NCBI RefSeq assembly: GCF_036323475.1
Contig: NZ_AP028934.1
Location: 620,001-684,000, forward strand
Source: Solobacterium moorei
GTDB lineage: Bacteria; Bacillota_I; Bacilli_A; Erysipelotrichales; Erysipelotrichaceae
Length of the DNA: 64,000 nucleotides
Direction of reading: 5' to 3'
Part shown: positions 53,214 to 62,001 of the stretch, one piece after another
Layout: every line of letters begins with the position of its first letter
How positions within the stretch are numbered: position 1 is the stretch's first letter
Notes under the pieces: generated by a model
What the model was told of the DNA's origin: nothing
The model's input: the letters and a program-made list of their open reading frames with translations, nothing else
The model's database searches: none
Made by a program: the position numbers and the translations under genes

Positions 53214-53429
53214 ATGGAATTTTTTACACAGGCAGTAAATGTATTAAAGATTTTAGTTATGGCAGTAGGTGCAGGACTTGGAGCATGGGGCGTTATTAAC
53301 CTGATGGAAGGTTATGGTAATGACAATCCGGGTGCAAAATCTCAGGGCATTAAGCAGCTTATGGCAGGAGGCGGTATTGTCCTTATCGGATTAAAGCTGA
53401 TTCCGCTTCTTGCAAATATACTCAAGTAA
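53214..53429 (+). CDS. Maff2-family small membrane protein
   Basis: 71 residues with two membrane helices (about 8-29 and 46-68) around a polar loop EGYGNDNPGAKSQG. This is the Maff2 family of conjugative elements, similar in size and layout to VirB2/TrbC pilins, so perhaps a channel component. Three bases after the ssb-like stop. Confidence 0.85.
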   Translation: MEFFTQAVNVLKILVMAVGAGLGAWGVINLMEGYGNDNPGAKSQGIKQLMAGGGIVLIGLKLIPLLANILK

Positions 53430-53448
53430 GAAGAAAAGGAGAAATTAA

Positions 53449-54312
53449 ATGTTTGGGATATTCGACAAGATAGAGGAGTTTTTCAAAGATCTTCTACTGG
53501 GCGGTATCCAAGCAAACTTAGAGTCCATGTTTCTTGACATCAACGATAAAGTTGGTGCGATTGCAACGGATGTGGGAAAGACACCGATGGGGTGGAACGG
53601 ACAGGTTTTTAGTTTTATCAAAAGCATTAACGACTCTGTCATTATCCCCATTGCAGGGCTAATCATAACGGCAGTCCTTTGTATCGAGCTTATCAATATG
53701 GTTATGCAAAAGAACAATATGCACGATACAGATACCTTTGAATTTTTCAAGTACATCATAAAGATGTGGATTGCCGTATGGTTAGTGTCCCATGCTTTTC
53801 AGTTTTCTATGGCAGTCTTTGATGTGGCACAGCACATGGTAAATAAAGCGGCAGGGGTAATTAATACCTCTGCCGTTATCTCCGGAGATCAGATTGTAAC
53901 GATGGTAGAAGGCTTAAAAGATAAAGGTCTTGGAGAGCTTGTCATGATACTCTTTGAAACCTCGCTCATAAAGGTGGCAATACAGGTCATTTCCATTGTG
54001 ATTATGCTTGTGGTATACGGCAGAATGTTTGAGATTTATGTTTACTCATCCGTTTCAGCCATTCCTTTTGCCACAATGGGAAACAAAGAGTGGGGACAAA
54101 TCGGAACAAACTATATCAAAGGCTTATTTGCCATAGGCTTACAAGGACTCTTTTTAATGGTTTGTCTTGGAATATACGCAGTATTAGTTAAGACAATACA
54201 GATAACAGATATACACACAAGTACCTTTACGATACTTGGATATGCGGTTTTGCTAGGGTTAATGATGCTAAAGAGCGGAACACTGGCCAAAAGCGTATTA
54301 AATGCACACTAA
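53449..54312 (+). CDS. VirB6/TrbL-like conjugation membrane protein
   Basis: 287 residues with about five membrane helices (VIIPIAGLIITAVLCIELINMVM, IIKMWIAVWLVSHAFQF, VAIQVISIVIMLVVYG, GLFAIGLQGLFLMVCLGIYAVLV and a last one at 265-280). It corresponds to the polytopic core of type IV secretion channels in clostridial ICEs. AAAAGGAG precedes ATG. Confidence 0.85.
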   Translation: MFGIFDKIEEFFKDLLLGGIQANLESMFLDINDKVGAIATDVGKTPMGWNGQVFSFIKSINDSVIIPIAGLIITAVLCIELINMVMQKNNMHDTDTFEFFKYIIKMWIAVWLVSHAFQFSMAVFDVAQHMVNKAAGVINTSAVISGDQIVTMVEGLKDKGLGELVMILFETSLIKVAIQVISIVIMLVVYGRMFEIYVYSSVSAIPFATMGNKEWGQIGTNYIKGLFAIGLQGLFLMVCLGIYAVLVKTIQITDIHTSTFTILGYAVLLGLMMLKSGTLAKSVLNAH

Positions 54313-54326
54313 AAGAAAGGAAATAT

Positions 54327-54593
54327 ATGATGAACAAAAGAAAAACAGTATTGATAGCAGTAGCAGTTGGAACAGGTATTTTGGCAGTGATGGATAGAAT
54401 CAGGCTTCACAGCAAAGTGAATGACTTGGAAGAAAGAACAAAGGACATCGGTCGCTGCCACAATGATTTTTGTCTAATGCAGGAAAGATATAACAGAAAT
54501 ACAAATGAACAGATTGCAAGTATTCAGGAAGAAATCGGCTCCGTATATGAGCATATAGAGGAGCTTTCAAAGGGTAAAGAAGATGGGAGGTAA
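54327..54593 (+). CDS. Small conserved ICE membrane protein
   Basis: 88 residues, one membrane helix at 6-24 (RKTVLIAVAVGTGILAVMDRI), then a coiled-coil-like helix. Found in the VirB6-PrgI interval of this ICE type; role unknown. AAAGGAAAT precedes ATG. It ends 3 bases before the PrgI gene. Confidence 0.7.
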   Translation: MMNKRKTVLIAVAVGTGILAVMDRIRLHSKVNDLEERTKDIGRCHNDFCLMQERYNRNTNEQIASIQEEIGSVYEHIEELSKGKEDGR

Positions 54594-54596
54594 GTT

Positions 54597-54986
54597 ATGG
54601 CGTATGTACCTATCCCAAAAGACTTAAAGAAGGTAAAAACAAAGGTTGCATTCAACCTGACAAAAAGACAACTCATCGGTTTTACGATTGCAGGACTGAT
54701 TGGAATACCAATCTATTTATTTATGCGAAAGGTTGTTCCAAATGATATAGCAGTCATCTTTCTCATTGTGTCCACTCTCCCTATATTTTTCATCACTCTT
54801 TTTGAAAAGGACGGACTTAGCTTTGAGAAATATTTTAAGTATATTTACCTTCACAAATTTTATCAGCCACAAAAAAGAGTGAGAAAGGAGGTTTACCTTG
54901 AAAGACAAAAGAAAGATTCAGCAGCTAAAGTTAGAACAAAACCAAAAGAAGTTAAGAAGTCAAAAACAGGACTTAAAGCAAAATAA
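54597..54986 (+). CDS. PrgI-family conjugation protein (VirB3-like)
   Basis: 129 residues: MAYVPIPKDLKKVKTKVAFNLTKRQL, two membrane helices at about 28-65, then a basic C-terminal tail. PrgI proteins are VirB3 counterparts pairing with the VirB4 ATPase, which begins within this gene 89 bases before its stop. Confidence 0.88.
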   Translation: MAYVPIPKDLKKVKTKVAFNLTKRQLIGFTIAGLIGIPIYLFMRKVVPNDIAVIFLIVSTLPIFFITLFEKDGLSFEKYFKYIYLHKFYQPQKRVRKEVYLERQKKDSAAKVRTKPKEVKKSKTGLKAK

Positions 54987-57327
54987 GGGAAAGTCTAAAA
55001 AAGACAGGGGCGGATTACTTGACCTTATCTTTAGGAAAGAACCGAAAAGATACACTGTTGAAGATACCATTCCCTATCTTAGACTCTTAAAAAGCGGGAT
55101 ATGTCAGATTGATGAAAAGCATTTTAATAAGAGTATCGCCTTTGAGGATATAAACTATCAGCTTGCTTTAGAAGAAGATAGAGATTTGATTTTTAATCAG
55201 TTTGCAAATTTCCTTAATTCCTTTGATCCAAGTGTCAGCATAGAGTTTTCATATATCAATCAGCTTGGCAGAAATGAAGAAATGAAATCAGCAATTCAAA
55301 TACCGGATAAAAAGGACGGGTTTGACGATATTCGCCTTGAGTTTAGAGAAATGCTGAAAAGTCAGATTGTAAAGGGAAATAACGGACTGAAAAAATCAAA
55401 GTATGTAACCTTTACAGTGGAAGCGGATAATTTAGAGCAGGCAACATCAAAACTGGAAAGACTGGAGATAGATATATTATCGAGTCTTAAAAGTATGGGA
55501 GTAAGAGCAGAAAGCCTTAACGGAGAGGAAAGGCTGAAGATACTTCATGATGTTTTAAATCCGAATAAGACCTTTGAATTTTCATATAAGGACTTAAAGA
55601 AGAAAGAAAGCACAAAGACATACATTGCTCCTGATGAATTTAACTTTACACCGTCAAGGTATTTTAAGTTTGGAAAATTTATCGGAGCAGCGAGTCATTT
55701 TCAAATCCTTGCAAGTGAGCTTTCCGACCGTATGCTTGCAGAGTTTTTGGATATAGATGACAACATCAATATCTCTTTTCATATCAAGGCAATCGAGCAG
55801 TCGGAAGCCATCAAGATGGTAAAAAGAAAAAATACCGATATTGACAAGATGAAGATTGAGGAAAACAAAAAGGCTGTAAGGTCGGGATATGATATGGACA
55901 TTCTTCCAAGTGATTTAATCACCTATGGAGAAGATGTAAAAAGCCTTTTAAAAGACCTCCAGACAAGAGATGAAAGAATGTTTGTTGTAACCATTATCTT
56001 TATGAACTTTGCAAGGACAATCCAAAAGCTGGACAATACCATTTCTCAAATCAGCTCTATTGCCAATAAGCATAATTGCAAGCTAAAAAGACTTGATCAC
56101 TCCCAAGAGCAGGGCTTAATCAGTGTACTTCCTCTTGGGGTAAATAAGATTGAAATTGACAGAGGACTAACCTCATCATCTACGGCAGTATTTATGCCTT
56201 TTACCACAGAGGAGCTTTTCATAAATTCGGCGAACAGTTTGTATTATGGACTAAATGCCCTAAGTCATAACCTGATTATGGCAGATAGAAAGAAACTGAA
56301 AAACCCAAACGGTCTAATTCTCGGAACTCCGGGAAGTGGTAAGTCCTTTAGTGCAAAAAGAGAAATGGCAAATGCCATTCTTACAACGGATGATGATGTG
56401 ATTATCTGCGATCCGGAAGGCGAGTACGGAAACCTTGTGCGTCAGTTTAAAGGAGAAGTCATAAAGGTTAGCAGTAAGTCAAAAGACTATCTAAATCCCC
56501 TTGACATCAATATGAACTATGGCGATGGGGACGCACCACTGAAAGATAAGGCAAACTTCATTATGTCTATGCTTGAGCTTGTAGTTGGTGGTAGTGGACT
56601 TACGGCAGAAGAAAAGTCGGTTATAGATAGATGCCTACCTAAGATTTACGAAAAGTATTTTGAAAATCCAGAACCTTGTAATATGCCTATACTTCAAGAC
56701 CTATACGATATGTTAAAAGGACAGGAAGAAAAAGTTGGTAAAAAGCTGGCAACGGAAATGGAGATTTATGTAACAGGCTCTCTTAATGTATTTAACCATC
56801 AGTCCAATGTGGACTTAAATAAGCAGCTTCTTTGTTTTGATATTAAGGAGCTTGGAAGTCAGCTTAAAAAAATCGGAATGCTTGTTATTCAGGATCAGGT
56901 ATGGAACAAAGTATCGCAAAACAGAGGAAATAAGTCTACAAGGTACTATATCGACGAGTTTCACTTATTGTTAAAAGACGAGCAGACAGCTTCCTATTCC
57001 GTAGAGATTTGGAAAAGATTTCGTAAGTGGGGAGGAATTCCGACAGGAATTACACAGAATGTCAAAGACCTACTGATGAGTAAGGAAATTGAAAATATCT
57101 TTGATAATACGGACTTTGTTTTAATGCTTAATCAAGCTTCAGGCGATAGAGAAATTTTAGCAAGGAAACTTAAAATCTCACAGCCACAGCTAAAATATGT
57201 AACCAATTCCAATGCAGGAGAAGGACTTTTGTTCTTTGGAAATACCATTGTTCCTTTCCTTGATAAATTCCCGAAAGACACAATCCTTTATCAGAAGATG
57301 ACAACCAAGCCTGAAGAAGTGAGGTAG
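54898..57327 (+). CDS. VirB4-like conjugation ATPase
   Basis: 809 residues. The N-terminal domain (DTIPYLRLLKSGICQIDEKHF) is followed by an AAA/FtsK-like ATPase with Walker A GTPGSGKSF at about 476 and Walker B YYIDEFHLLL near 684. It powers channel assembly and substrate transport. It starts at TTG 54898 with AAGGAGG 7 bases upstream, inside the end of the PrgI gene. Five bases later the hydrolase gene begins. Confidence 0.93.
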   Translation: MKDKRKIQQLKLEQNQKKLRSQKQDLKQNKGKSKKDRGGLLDLIFRKEPKRYTVEDTIPYLRLLKSGICQIDEKHFNKSIAFEDINYQLALEEDRDLIFNQFANFLNSFDPSVSIEFSYINQLGRNEEMKSAIQIPDKKDGFDDIRLEFREMLKSQIVKGNNGLKKSKYVTFTVEADNLEQATSKLERLEIDILSSLKSMGVRAESLNGEERLKILHDVLNPNKTFEFSYKDLKKKESTKTYIAPDEFNFTPSRYFKFGKFIGAASHFQILASELSDRMLAEFLDIDDNINISFHIKAIEQSEAIKMVKRKNTDIDKMKIEENKKAVRSGYDMDILPSDLITYGEDVKSLLKDLQTRDERMFVVTIIFMNFARTIQKLDNTISQISSIANKHNCKLKRLDHSQEQGLISVLPLGVNKIEIDRGLTSSSTAVFMPFTTEELFINSANSLYYGLNALSHNLIMADRKKLKNPNGLILGTPGSGKSFSAKREMANAILTTDDDVIICDPEGEYGNLVRQFKGEVIKVSSKSKDYLNPLDINMNYGDGDAPLKDKANFIMSMLELVVGGSGLTAEEKSVIDRCLPKIYEKYFENPEPCNMPILQDLYDMLKGQEEKVGKKLATEMEIYVTGSLNVFNHQSNVDLNKQLLCFDIKELGSQLKKIGMLVIQDQVWNKVSQNRGNKSTRYYIDEFHLLLKDEQTASYSVEIWKRFRKWGGIPTGITQNVKDLLMSKEIENIFDNTDFVLMLNQASGDREILARKLKISQPQLKYVTNSNAGEGLLFFGNTIVPFLDKFPKDTILYQKMTTKPEEVR

Positions 57328-57331
57328 GCTT

Positions 57332-59488
57332 ATGGGAAAGAAACTGAAAAAGGACTTTAAGGAAAGGCAAAGGGCAAGGATAGAAAAGGAAACACTGAAA
57401 AGTAATATGAGCATTGAGCCTGAAGAAAATAAGCTAAAGCATAACGATGATTACAGAGGGAAAATCGTCCATGACAAAGACCGATTTCAAGATAAGGTGC
57501 ATGAGAAAACAAGCAAAATGACCTCTGACATTGAACCGATTAGAGGTGCTTCCAAAAGAAATGCAAGGTATAGAGCTTCCGATAAGGATAGCATAGCTTC
57601 TGTAACTGAAACTGGAGGTGTAAGTCAAAAAGAAATCGGAAAAGCGGATTATGATACTGAGGTTAAGGACGGAAAAATCTATGATCCTTTAGGAAAAGAC
57701 CTTGATAATGACGGAATCATAGATAGATATGACAATGACTTTAGGGACAGCGACTATTTTGAGTCAACTTATGATGTGGATGATAATCTCCATAAAAAAG
57801 ATGAGTTTATTGGAAGTTCCTCTAAAAGTTATGAGGCTAAAAAGAGAAAGTATAAGAGAAAAAACTACACCGAAAGCCTTTATACAAGAAAAAAAGAAGA
57901 TGTATCAAAGGAAAATAAGACTGAAGGTAAAAAGGCGGGAACAGATGCTGTCAGCGAAAAAGTTCATAGCAGCCTTTCTAAAGAGCAGAAGAAAAAGCTA
58001 AAGAAAGATATGGTAAAAGTATCTGCCCTTTCAGGACTTGCCAAAGGAAGTGAAACCGTAAGAGATTACTTATCCCATGGAAGCGATGAAAACAAAGGGG
58101 TAGAGGCAGGAGAAAAGACAGCCGATGCAAGCTCAAAGCTCATTCATGGCATTAAGAACTACTCGGATAAGAAAAAAGCAAAAAAAGGATATGACCTTAC
58201 GAATAAGGACTATAAAATCAGAAAGCGAAAATCCAAATTGGAGTTTCGAGATGCCAAAGAGGAGCTAAAAAAGACACAGGAGTATCAAAAAGCAAATAAC
58301 TTTAAGCGATTTCAAAAGCGAAAGCAGATGAAAGATTCCATTAAAAGGCAGAATAAGTCAAGGCTTAGAGATCGCATTAAGGAAGGGCTTATAGGAAGTC
58401 TTAAAAGTTCAAAGGAAGTTATATTAAGAAAAGCGAAGGGACTTATGATTATTTTCATAGGTCTTATTATTTTGGGAACTTTCTTTATCAACTTTGCAGG
58501 AACGGGAATGACAGGCTTTATGAACTCCACAAGTTCTGTTCTTACAACAAGCTATTTGTCAAAGCCAAATGTCCTAAATGAAATCAATCAGAACTTTTCC
58601 GCTATGGAAAGTGAGCTTCAAAACGAGGTTGATCATGTCAAAGAGAATTATCCCGGATATGACGAGTACATCCTAAATAACACAGAGTACATCGGGCATA
58701 ATGTACATGAGCTTTTATCCTACATTACATCAAGGTGCGGAGAAGTAAAGAATGTATCGGAAGTAAGCTCTGTATTAAATGAGCTTTTTAAGTCCATGTA
58801 TGACCTTGAGTATAAGGAAGAAGTAGAAATCAGATACAGGACAGTTACAGAAACCTATACCGATGAAGATGGAAATGAATATACCGAAAGCCATGAAGAA
58901 CCTTACGAGTACAAGAAACTCATTGTAACCCTTCATAAAAGGGAAATGGACAGCATTATAAAGGAAGTCTTTGCAAACTATCCTGACAATCTGAAACACT
59001 ATGAAGCTTTATTCCTTGCTCAAGGCAATATGGGAGAAGCCTTTGGTAATAGCGACCTTATTGCTTCCAATGGAGGTATCGGAGGTGGAAAAGAATATGA
59101 AGCTTCTACGGAAGTTCAAAAGAAGATTGTAAATGCTGCATACATTACGCCATCTCCGGGTGCAGGCTGGTGTGCTATGTGGGTATCGCAGGTTTATCAA
59201 AATGCAGGACTTGGATATATCGGAGGAAATGCCTGTGATATGTACCGAAACCACACCTTTACATCAGATAAATCAAAACTCAAGGTAGGAATGCTTATTG
59301 CAGTTGAAAGTAGTAGTAGTGGAAGCAGTGCAGGACTTACCTATGGTCATGTAGGCATTTATATAGGCGATGGCAAGGTAATAGATAATATCGGTCGAAT
59401 CAGAGTAACAACTTTAGATGATTGGATAGCGTCTTTCTGCAAGCACCATCCAGTAGGCTTCGGCTTTCCGCCAAATGTAAACAGATAA
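57332..59488 (+). CDS. CD1108-family membrane-anchored cell-wall hydrolase
   Basis: 718 residues: a long basic, low-complexity cytoplasmic region (1-365), one membrane helix at about 368-390 (AKGLMIIFIGLIILGTFFINFAG), an extracellular linker, and a C-terminal NlpC/P60 or CHAP-type papain-fold domain with catalytic Cys in GAGWCAMWVSQV and His in YGHVGIYIGDG. It should open peptidoglycan for the conjugation channel. The lysozyme domain of some relatives is not seen. GAGG is close to ATG. Confidence 0.87.
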   Translation: MGKKLKKDFKERQRARIEKETLKSNMSIEPEENKLKHNDDYRGKIVHDKDRFQDKVHEKTSKMTSDIEPIRGASKRNARYRASDKDSIASVTETGGVSQKEIGKADYDTEVKDGKIYDPLGKDLDNDGIIDRYDNDFRDSDYFESTYDVDDNLHKKDEFIGSSSKSYEAKKRKYKRKNYTESLYTRKKEDVSKENKTEGKKAGTDAVSEKVHSSLSKEQKKKLKKDMVKVSALSGLAKGSETVRDYLSHGSDENKGVEAGEKTADASSKLIHGIKNYSDKKKAKKGYDLTNKDYKIRKRKSKLEFRDAKEELKKTQEYQKANNFKRFQKRKQMKDSIKRQNKSRLRDRIKEGLIGSLKSSKEVILRKAKGLMIIFIGLIILGTFFINFAGTGMTGFMNSTSSVLTTSYLSKPNVLNEINQNFSAMESELQNEVDHVKENYPGYDEYILNNTEYIGHNVHELLSYITSRCGEVKNVSEVSSVLNELFKSMYDLEYKEEVEIRYRTVTETYTDEDGNEYTESHEEPYEYKKLIVTLHKREMDSIIKEVFANYPDNLKHYEALFLAQGNMGEAFGNSDLIASNGGIGGGKEYEASTEVQKKIVNAAYITPSPGAGWCAMWVSQVYQNAGLGYIGGNACDMYRNHTFTSDKSKLKVGMLIAVESSSSGSSAGLTYGHVGIYIGDGKVIDNIGRIRVTTLDDWIASFCKHHPVGFGFPPNVNR

Positions 59489-59500
59489 GGAGGACACAAT

Positions 59501-59737
59501 TTGAAAAAAGAACTGACAGCAGTAAAAAACAGAATAAAGAAGTTAAAAGATAAAAAGGCTCTAATTGATGAAGAATTGGAGCCTTTGTTCATTCGTGAGG
59601 AAGAACTTGAAAACGAAGAAATTATTGCCATTTGCAGAAAGAACAACATTACAATCAGTGATTTAATGGCAAAAGTAAACAGAGAAAAAGCAGAAATGAA
59701 AAAGGAGAAAACAAATGAAAACCAGTTTGAAAAATAA
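59501..59737 (+). CDS. DUF4315 family protein
   Basis: 78 residues, helical: KKELTAVKNRIKKLKDKKALIDEELEPLFIREEELENEEIIAICRKNNITISDLMAKVN. Universal small partner in CD1108-type ICEs, unknown role. TTG start 59501 with GGAGGA upstream. Its end overlaps the next gene by 23 bases. Confidence 0.82.
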   Translation: MKKELTAVKNRIKKLKDKKALIDEELEPLFIREEELENEEIIAICRKNNITISDLMAKVNREKAEMKKEKTNENQFEK

Positions 59738-61904
59738 AAGAATTACAGCCATTGTTGTAGCTTTTACCCTGTTAATGGGTGGAGTTTTAGGGGTGTTAAA
59801 AGTTGGTGCAAAGACAGTGTTTGCGTCAAATGAACCGCCTGAAAAATATGAAACATATTATGAACTGAAATTTGAGGATCATACTTCAGATGACACCTTT
59901 AGAGGATTTTATCATCTCGGAAAAGGAAATAAGGAAGGTCAGCCATTGAACTTTAAATTTTTCTTATCAAAATCCTTTGAAGAAAAGGGCGGTGTAGTTC
60001 TCGATAAGTATAATGAAACCTTTACCAATGAGAATATGGACAAGGTAAATCAGTTAGATGATCTAAGATATATGACAAAGAAAACTTATCCATATTATCG
60101 AATTCATAATGTAGGGACAGGTGCTTTTACAAGTATCGTTTCTCCAAGAGATAAAGATAATTACTATATTGGAGATATTACAGAAAATGCAGAAGAACGA
60201 ACTGTAAAAGGAAAGAAAGCAAATGTCATTGTCTATACCTGCCCTGTTCTACAGTTAAATAGAAATATTGAGAAAGTAACGGTTGATTATGAGGGAGAGC
60301 TTAAAGAGGAAACAAAGAACGCTATTATTGGCAGAGTAAAGGAAGCAAATCCCAATATCAACAATGTAAAAGAAATTAAGATTGTTAAAGACAAGCTGAT
60401 TATTGAAACATGGAACAGATTTCATACCGGTGTACCCTACCTTGAATTACCTTTAGAGGATTTATATAAGAGAGTATCGAATGCGTCAACTCAAACAGAC
60501 AATAAGGATACAAAGGATCAGGAAAGTCAGACAAAAAGTGAAGTAAAGGTCAAATATCAATATCAGGATGGAAAGGTATATAAGGAGTATTCAGCTTATT
60601 TTGATAAAAATCAGGTGATTGACGCTTCTGATCTTGAAATGCTTCCTGATAACATGAGCTTTAATGACAATTTTGTAAGCTACAAAGTAAAATGTGATGG
60701 AAGCGATAGTATTATCCGAATTGTAAAAAAGTTAGAAAGTAATGCTCAGACGCAGACGGAAAAGCAAAAAACAGAAGATAAGGGAACTCAAACAGAGCTT
60801 AGCAAAGATGATATTTCCAAAATGGAAAAGGAATCTAAGGAACTTCAGGAAAAACTTGATAAGCTAAGTCAGGAGATTAAGGACAAGGATAAATTAAGCG
60901 ACAAGCAAAAGGAGAAAATCAAAGACCTTGAGGAAAAAATAGATAAGCTGAAGGAAAAACTTGAAAAGGGCAAAGACGATAAGGACTTATCGGCGGATAT
61001 GAAAAAGGAGATAGACAAGCTAACTGAGAAAATTAAGGAGCTTGAGAAAAAGACGAATGAGGTTGGCAAGGCTACAGTTACGCATAATCCTACTGTAACA
61101 CCAATCAGCCCTATCTCCGGAATGAAAACAGGAACAGGAAACTTTCCTCAAACATCTGTAAGTGATACGGGTAAAGGCTCATCATCACAGGATAATACAG
61201 GAAAGATTACAAAGGACACAAATGTTGACAAGACCGATGGAAAAGAAAAAGAAGTTCGTTATCCCAATAAGCTGACACCGAAACAGCCTGCCAATAACAG
61301 CGGTCAGGATTCCTCTATGGATGGTTCAAGTAAGAATGTAAATACCAATAAAGGAGTTGCTTCTGCTCCATCAAAGGCACGAGGAACTGTTACGGAAAAT
61401 AAGGATAATGCGAACAAGGATTATCCGATTCATCATGGAGATAGCAGTGATAAGAAAGAAACGGACATGTATTCAGCGGACGCAAGACAGTTTGTTACCT
61501 TTACTACTAAGAATGGCAAGACTTTCCATCTAATCATCAATCACGATGAGGATAGCGAGAATGTCATGCTCCTAACAGAAGTATCAGAAGATGATCTTCT
61601 CAATATGGTTGAAAAGAAAGAAGCTCCGAAACAGGAAATTAAAAAGGAAGAACCTGAAAAAGAAGAACCTAAGCCAGTAAAAAAGGAAGAAAGCAGCAAT
61701 ATGGGAACTTACTTAATTCTCATTCTTGTAGTAGCAGGAGCATTAGGGGCAGGATATTATTTCAAGGTCATTAAGAAAAAAGAAGATAAGGAGCTTGAAG
61801 GCTTTGAGGAGGAAGATGATGATTTCTTTTCGGAGGCAGAAGAAAGTGAAAATGAAGTAGATGAAGCAGAAACAGAAGATAAAGAGGCTGATGAGGTAGA
61901 ATGA
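59715..61904 (+). CDS. CD1107/DUF4366-family surface protein
   Basis: 729 residues, clearly exported: a signal peptide (hydrophobic at 12-30, cleavage near VFASNE), an N-terminal domain to about 250, and two copies of a TQT-x-KxT-x-QT segment (from residues 255 and 342). A coiled coil at about 365-450, a Pro/Gly/Ser linker and the DUF4366 domain (MYSADARQFVTFTTKNGKTFHLIINHDEDSENVMLLTEV) follow, then a membrane helix at about 665-683 and a very acidic cytoplasmic tail. Probably an adhesin or channel-stabilising factor in mating. AAGGAG precedes ATG. Confidence 0.82.
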   Translation: MKTSLKNKRITAIVVAFTLLMGGVLGVLKVGAKTVFASNEPPEKYETYYELKFEDHTSDDTFRGFYHLGKGNKEGQPLNFKFFLSKSFEEKGGVVLDKYNETFTNENMDKVNQLDDLRYMTKKTYPYYRIHNVGTGAFTSIVSPRDKDNYYIGDITENAEERTVKGKKANVIVYTCPVLQLNRNIEKVTVDYEGELKEETKNAIIGRVKEANPNINNVKEIKIVKDKLIIETWNRFHTGVPYLELPLEDLYKRVSNASTQTDNKDTKDQESQTKSEVKVKYQYQDGKVYKEYSAYFDKNQVIDASDLEMLPDNMSFNDNFVSYKVKCDGSDSIIRIVKKLESNAQTQTEKQKTEDKGTQTELSKDDISKMEKESKELQEKLDKLSQEIKDKDKLSDKQKEKIKDLEEKIDKLKEKLEKGKDDKDLSADMKKEIDKLTEKIKELEKKTNEVGKATVTHNPTVTPISPISGMKTGTGNFPQTSVSDTGKGSSSQDNTGKITKDTNVDKTDGKEKEVRYPNKLTPKQPANNSGQDSSMDGSSKNVNTNKGVASAPSKARGTVTENKDNANKDYPIHHGDSSDKKETDMYSADARQFVTFTTKNGKTFHLIINHDEDSENVMLLTEVSEDDLLNMVEKKEAPKQEIKKEEPEKEEPKPVKKEESSNMGTYLILILVVAGALGAGYYFKVIKKKEDKELEGFEEEDDDFFSEAEESENEVDEAETEDKEADEVE

Positions 61905-61905
61905 G

Positions 61906-61939
61906 TTTGCACCCAAAACTATACAATATTTGGTGCAAA
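61906..61939. repeat. Inverted repeat after the DUF4366 gene
   Basis: TTTGCACC (61906-61913) and GGTGCAAA (61932-61939), perfect 8 bp with an 18-base loop, directly before the topB leader hairpin. No T-run; it might form a structure competing with that hairpin. Confidence 0.45.
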
Positions 61940-61944
61940 ACACA

Positions 61945-61974
61945 GGGCGAGAGAGTAAAATCTTTCGCCCTTTT
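61945..61974 (+). terminator. Leader hairpin before topB
   Basis: 10-bp stem (61945-61954 with 61961-61970, one G-U), 6-base loop GTAAAA, T4. The topB ATG is 27 bases downstream. Confidence 0.75.
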
Positions 61975-62001
61975 ATATTGAAAACAGGAGGAAAAATATA
62001 G

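Noticed and set aside
57729-58001. Second plus-strand frame inside the hydrolase gene
   Set aside because: A repetitive lysine-rich shadow of the low-complexity N-terminal region, with no ribosome site.
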